Shown: positions 7,688-10,029 of the stretch, piece after piece
How positions within the stretch are numbered: position 1 is the first letter of the stretch
Layout of the letters: the number at the start of each line of letters is the position of its first letter
Assembly: GCA_003644825.1 (NCBI GenBank)
Contig: QNDJ01000030.1
Coordinates: 1 to 10,029, forward strand
Source of the DNA: B21-G16 sp003644825 [NCBI: Candidatus Zhuqueibacterota bacterium]
Lineage (GTDB): Bacteria > SM23-31 > B21-G16
Length of the DNA stretch: 10,029 bases
Direction: 5' to 3'
Notes under the pieces: generated by a model
The model's database searches: none
What the model saw: only the letters and a program-made list of their open reading frames with translations
Told to the model about the DNA's origin: nothing
Made by a program: the position numbers and the translations under genes

Positions 7688-10029
7688 ATGCAGAATAAGG
7701 ATATAATAAATTTTTTGAATAAAAATCTTTTATCTGTATCAAAGCCCGGCAGATATACAGGAAATGAGCTGAACGTAATAAAGAAAAACCAAGAGGAAGT
7801 CCTGTTCAGGATTGCTTTATGTTTTCCTGATGTTTATGAGGTAGCTTTTCCATATCTTGGTTTTCAAATTTTATATCATATAATAAATAAACACCCCCGG
7901 TGGGCAGCCGAAAGGGTTTACGCTCCCTGGGTAGATATGGAAAATCTTATGAGGCAAAAAAATGTACCTCTCTTTTCTCTTGAAACAAAAACTCCTGTTA
8001 AAGAATTTGACGCATTAGGGTTCACATTACAATATGAACTGCACTATACAAATATTTTAAATATGCTTGATTTGTCCGGAATAAACCCATTAAGGACCAG
8101 GAGAAATGAAGATGACCCTTTGATAATCGCTGGTGGTCCAAATGCATTTAATCCTGAACCTATGGCTGACTTCATAGATATATTTGTAATTGGAGATGCA
8201 GAAGAGCTCATAGTTAATGTAATTAACTGCATTATAGAATCCAGAAAAAATGGAAAAAACAAAAGAGAATTACTCATTGAGTTATCAAAGCTTGATGGTA
8301 TATATATTCCAGACTTCTATGAACCTGTTTACAATACAGGCGGATTTCAGACAGGAATTAAAAAGATATATAAGGATGCTCCTGAAAGAATAAAAGCCAG
8401 GATAGTACCTGATTTAAAAAACAGTTATTACCCCGATAAACCATTAATACCCCTGATTGATGTTTCCCACAACAGGTTTTCCACAGAACTTATGAGAGGA
8501 TGCACCCGGGGATGTAGATTCTGTAATGCCGGTTACATTTACAGACCTGTAAGAGAGCGAAATACAGAAGATATTTATAAGCATTCTATTCATTCCATAA
8601 AAAATTCCGGTTATGATGAAATCTCTCTCGTATCTTTATCCACATCGGACTACAGCAGTATTAATACTCTGATAGGAATTTTTTCAGAAGAATTAAGGAA
8701 AAGAAACTTATCGCTCTCTTTTCCTTCACTGCGGGTTGATACATTTACCTCTGAAATTGCTAACTTTTTAAGTATTACAAAAAAGTCAGGTTTAACATTT
8801 GCCCCTGAAGCTGGAAGTTATCGATTAAGAAAATTGATAAATAAAGAAATATCAGACGATAAACTTTATCAGGCTGTTAAAATAGCTATTGAAAAGGGAT
8901 GGAATCTTATAAAATTATACTTTATGATAGGACTACCTACAGAAACATATACTGACCTTGAAGATATTAAAGGAATAATTGAAAAAATTCTTTTTATTGG
9001 AAGGAGAAATAACCGATTTAGAATAAATGTTACTATTTCACCTTTTTCTCCAAAACCTTTCACACCTTTTCAATGGGAAGCTCAGGATTCTATAGAAAAA
9101 CTGAAAGAAAAAATTAATTTCCTGAGAAAAATGATTAAAAATAAAAGGGTGAATCTTAAGTGGAGAGACCCAAGAGTATCATTTCTTGAAACGGTCATTG
9201 CCCGGGGTGATAGAAAGCTCTGTAAAGTAGTTTATTCAGCATGGAAATCCGGAGCCAGATTTGACTCATGGAGTGATTTTTTTAAATATGACTCCTGGGT
9301 TTCTGCTTTCAAAGAAAACAATATTGACCCGAAAAGCTACAGTGAGAACTGGAGTTATGAAAGATTTCTGCCATGGTCAATAATTGACAGAGGATTCAGT
9401 GAAGATTTTTTCTGGCAGGAACGTTTGAAAGCTTTTTCAGGTGAAACAACTGGAGATTGCAGATTCATTTCCTGCTATAATTGTGGTGTATGCTCAAACC
9501 TGAATGTCAGAATGAATATTGCTGAAAAACAAAAAATAAGGTACATTTCAGGCGAAATTCAAAAAAAGATAGTAAAAAAACAGATTTCAAAATATAGAAT
9601 TCTGTATGAAAAAAAAGATTTTCCCAGATTTTTATCTCATCGAGATACAATAACTATTATCGAAAGAGCTTTAAGAAGAGCGTCAGTTCCAGTAGTTTTA
9701 ACAGAGGGATTTAATCCACATCCTAAGATGATTTTTGGTCCACCTCTACCGACAGGATACTCAAGTTCCTGTGAATATTTAGACATATTTGTAGAAAAAA
9801 GGTATAACATAGAGAATAAACTGGGTAAAATAAATGAGTTCTTACCTGAAGGAGTTTCGTTGAAAGATATTGAGTTAAACCCTGAGGTACCATTATCAAA
9901 GGTTGTAGCGATTGATTATTTAGTTATAACAAGCAACAATTACACCGTAAAAATTGAACCTGAAAAACTTTTGAGTGAAAATAGAACGATGATTTATAAA
10001 AATACAAGAAAGAATAAAACTATTAATAT
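7688..10029 (+). CDS. B12-binding-like radical SAM protein fused to DUF2344 (TIGR03960-TIGR03936 type), 3'-truncated
   Basis: This is a radical SAM enzyme family of unknown reaction. The frame is open for 780 codons to the window edge; I translated it by hand and met no stop. An in-frame TAG at 7676 precedes the ATG, which is the first available start, although its Shine-Dalgarno is poor. Residues about 20-200 form the cobalamin-binding-like domain (KPGRYTGNE, FPDVYEVAFPYLGFQILYH, AGGPNAFNPEPMADF, IGDAEE). As in the family generally, there is no DxHxxG cobalamin-ligand motif. The radical SAM domain has MRGCTRGCRFCNAGYIYRP, with Fe-S cysteines 272, 276 and 279 (CX3CX2C), then FAPEAGS and YFMIGLPTET. 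A second cysteine group (591, 596, 599, 602) may hold another metal site. From about residue 635 (KYRILYEKK, FLSHRD, ALRRA, EGFNPHPKM, PLPTGY, EYLDI) a DUF2344 domain is fused; in many genomes it is a separate adjacent gene. Relatives often neighbour rng and rplU-rpmA, which points to RNA or ribosome biology (inference). Confidence 0.93.
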   Translation, partial: MQNKDIINFLNKNLLSVSKPGRYTGNELNVIKKNQEEVLFRIALCFPDVYEVAFPYLGFQILYHIINKHPRWAAERVYAPWVDMENLMRQKNVPLFSLETKTPVKEFDALGFTLQYELHYTNILNMLDLSGINPLRTRRNEDDPLIIAGGPNAFNPEPMADFIDIFVIGDAEELIVNVINCIIESRKNGKNKRELLIELSKLDGIYIPDFYEPVYNTGGFQTGIKKIYKDAPERIKARIVPDLKNSYYPDKPLIPLIDVSHNRFSTELMRGCTRGCRFCNAGYIYRPVRERNTEDIYKHSIHSIKNSGYDEISLVSLSTSDYSSINTLIGIFSEELRKRNLSLSFPSLRVDTFTSEIANFLSITKKSGLTFAPEAGSYRLRKLINKEISDDKLYQAVKIAIEKGWNLIKLYFMIGLPTETYTDLEDIKGIIEKILFIGRRNNRFRINVTISPFSPKPFTPFQWEAQDSIEKLKEKINFLRKMIKNKRVNLKWRDPRVSFLETVIARGDRKLCKVVYSAWKSGARFDSWSDFFKYDSWVSAFKENNIDPKSYSENWSYERFLPWSIIDRGFSEDFFWQERLKAFSGETTGDCRFISCYNCGVCSNLNVRMNIAEKQKIRYISGEIQKKIVKKQISKYRILYEKKDFPRFLSHRDTITIIERALRRASVPVVLTEGFNPHPKMIFGPPLPTGYSSSCEYLDIFVEKRYNIENKLGKINEFLPEGVSLKDIELNPEVPLSKVVAIDYLVITSNNYTVKIEPEKLLSENRTMIYKNTRKNKTIN

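Noticed and set aside
7701-7707. ATATAAT as a sigma-70 -10 box
   Set aside because: It falls after the radical SAM start codon and no matching -35 element is seen at proper spacing; such strings are common in AT-rich DNA.
8044-9063. Minus-strand frames of 77 and 64 codons within the radical SAM gene
   Set aside because: Both are antisense to a long, well-matched radical SAM coding frame; their products are Ser/Phe/Ile-rich and show no family motif.

Overview
The window is an AT-rich, tightly packed stretch of bacterial chromosome with every gene on the + strand: (1) the 3' end of mltG, (2) a complete UvrD/PcrA-type DNA helicase gene, (3) a very large exported TPR-repeat protein, (4) nadC, and, after a 118-base gap, (5) a radical SAM protein of unknown function that runs off the right edge. 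No tRNA, rRNA, CRISPR array, insertion sequence or phage gene was found.

The organism cannot be named from this sequence. MltG and a giant secreted TPR protein with BamD/YbgF-like repeats suggest a diderm (Gram-negative-type) bacterium. The low GC (by eye), Lys/Ile/Glu-rich proteins, heavy AGA/AGG use for arginine and a TTG start would fit a low-GC lineage of the FCB group or a WOR-3-like candidate phylum. This placement is inference only and has not been tested by phylogeny.

Layout: mltG and uvrD share four bases (ATGA), and so do the TPR gene and nadC. The uvrD-TPR gap is only 32 bases and holds a clear ribosome-binding site. Genes 1-4 therefore look like one transcription unit with translational coupling. 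They cover septal/peptidoglycan processing, DNA repair, an envelope scaffold and NAD synthesis, so the grouping looks like housekeeping rather than one pathway. The gap after nadC carries two adjacent small inverted repeats and a poor Shine-Dalgarno context ahead of the radical SAM gene, so that gene may be controlled separately.

No obviously new multi-gene system is visible. The best targets for follow-up are the radical SAM/DUF2344 fusion, which belongs to a widespread family whose reaction I do not know, and the large TPR protein, which has no recognisable catalytic domain.
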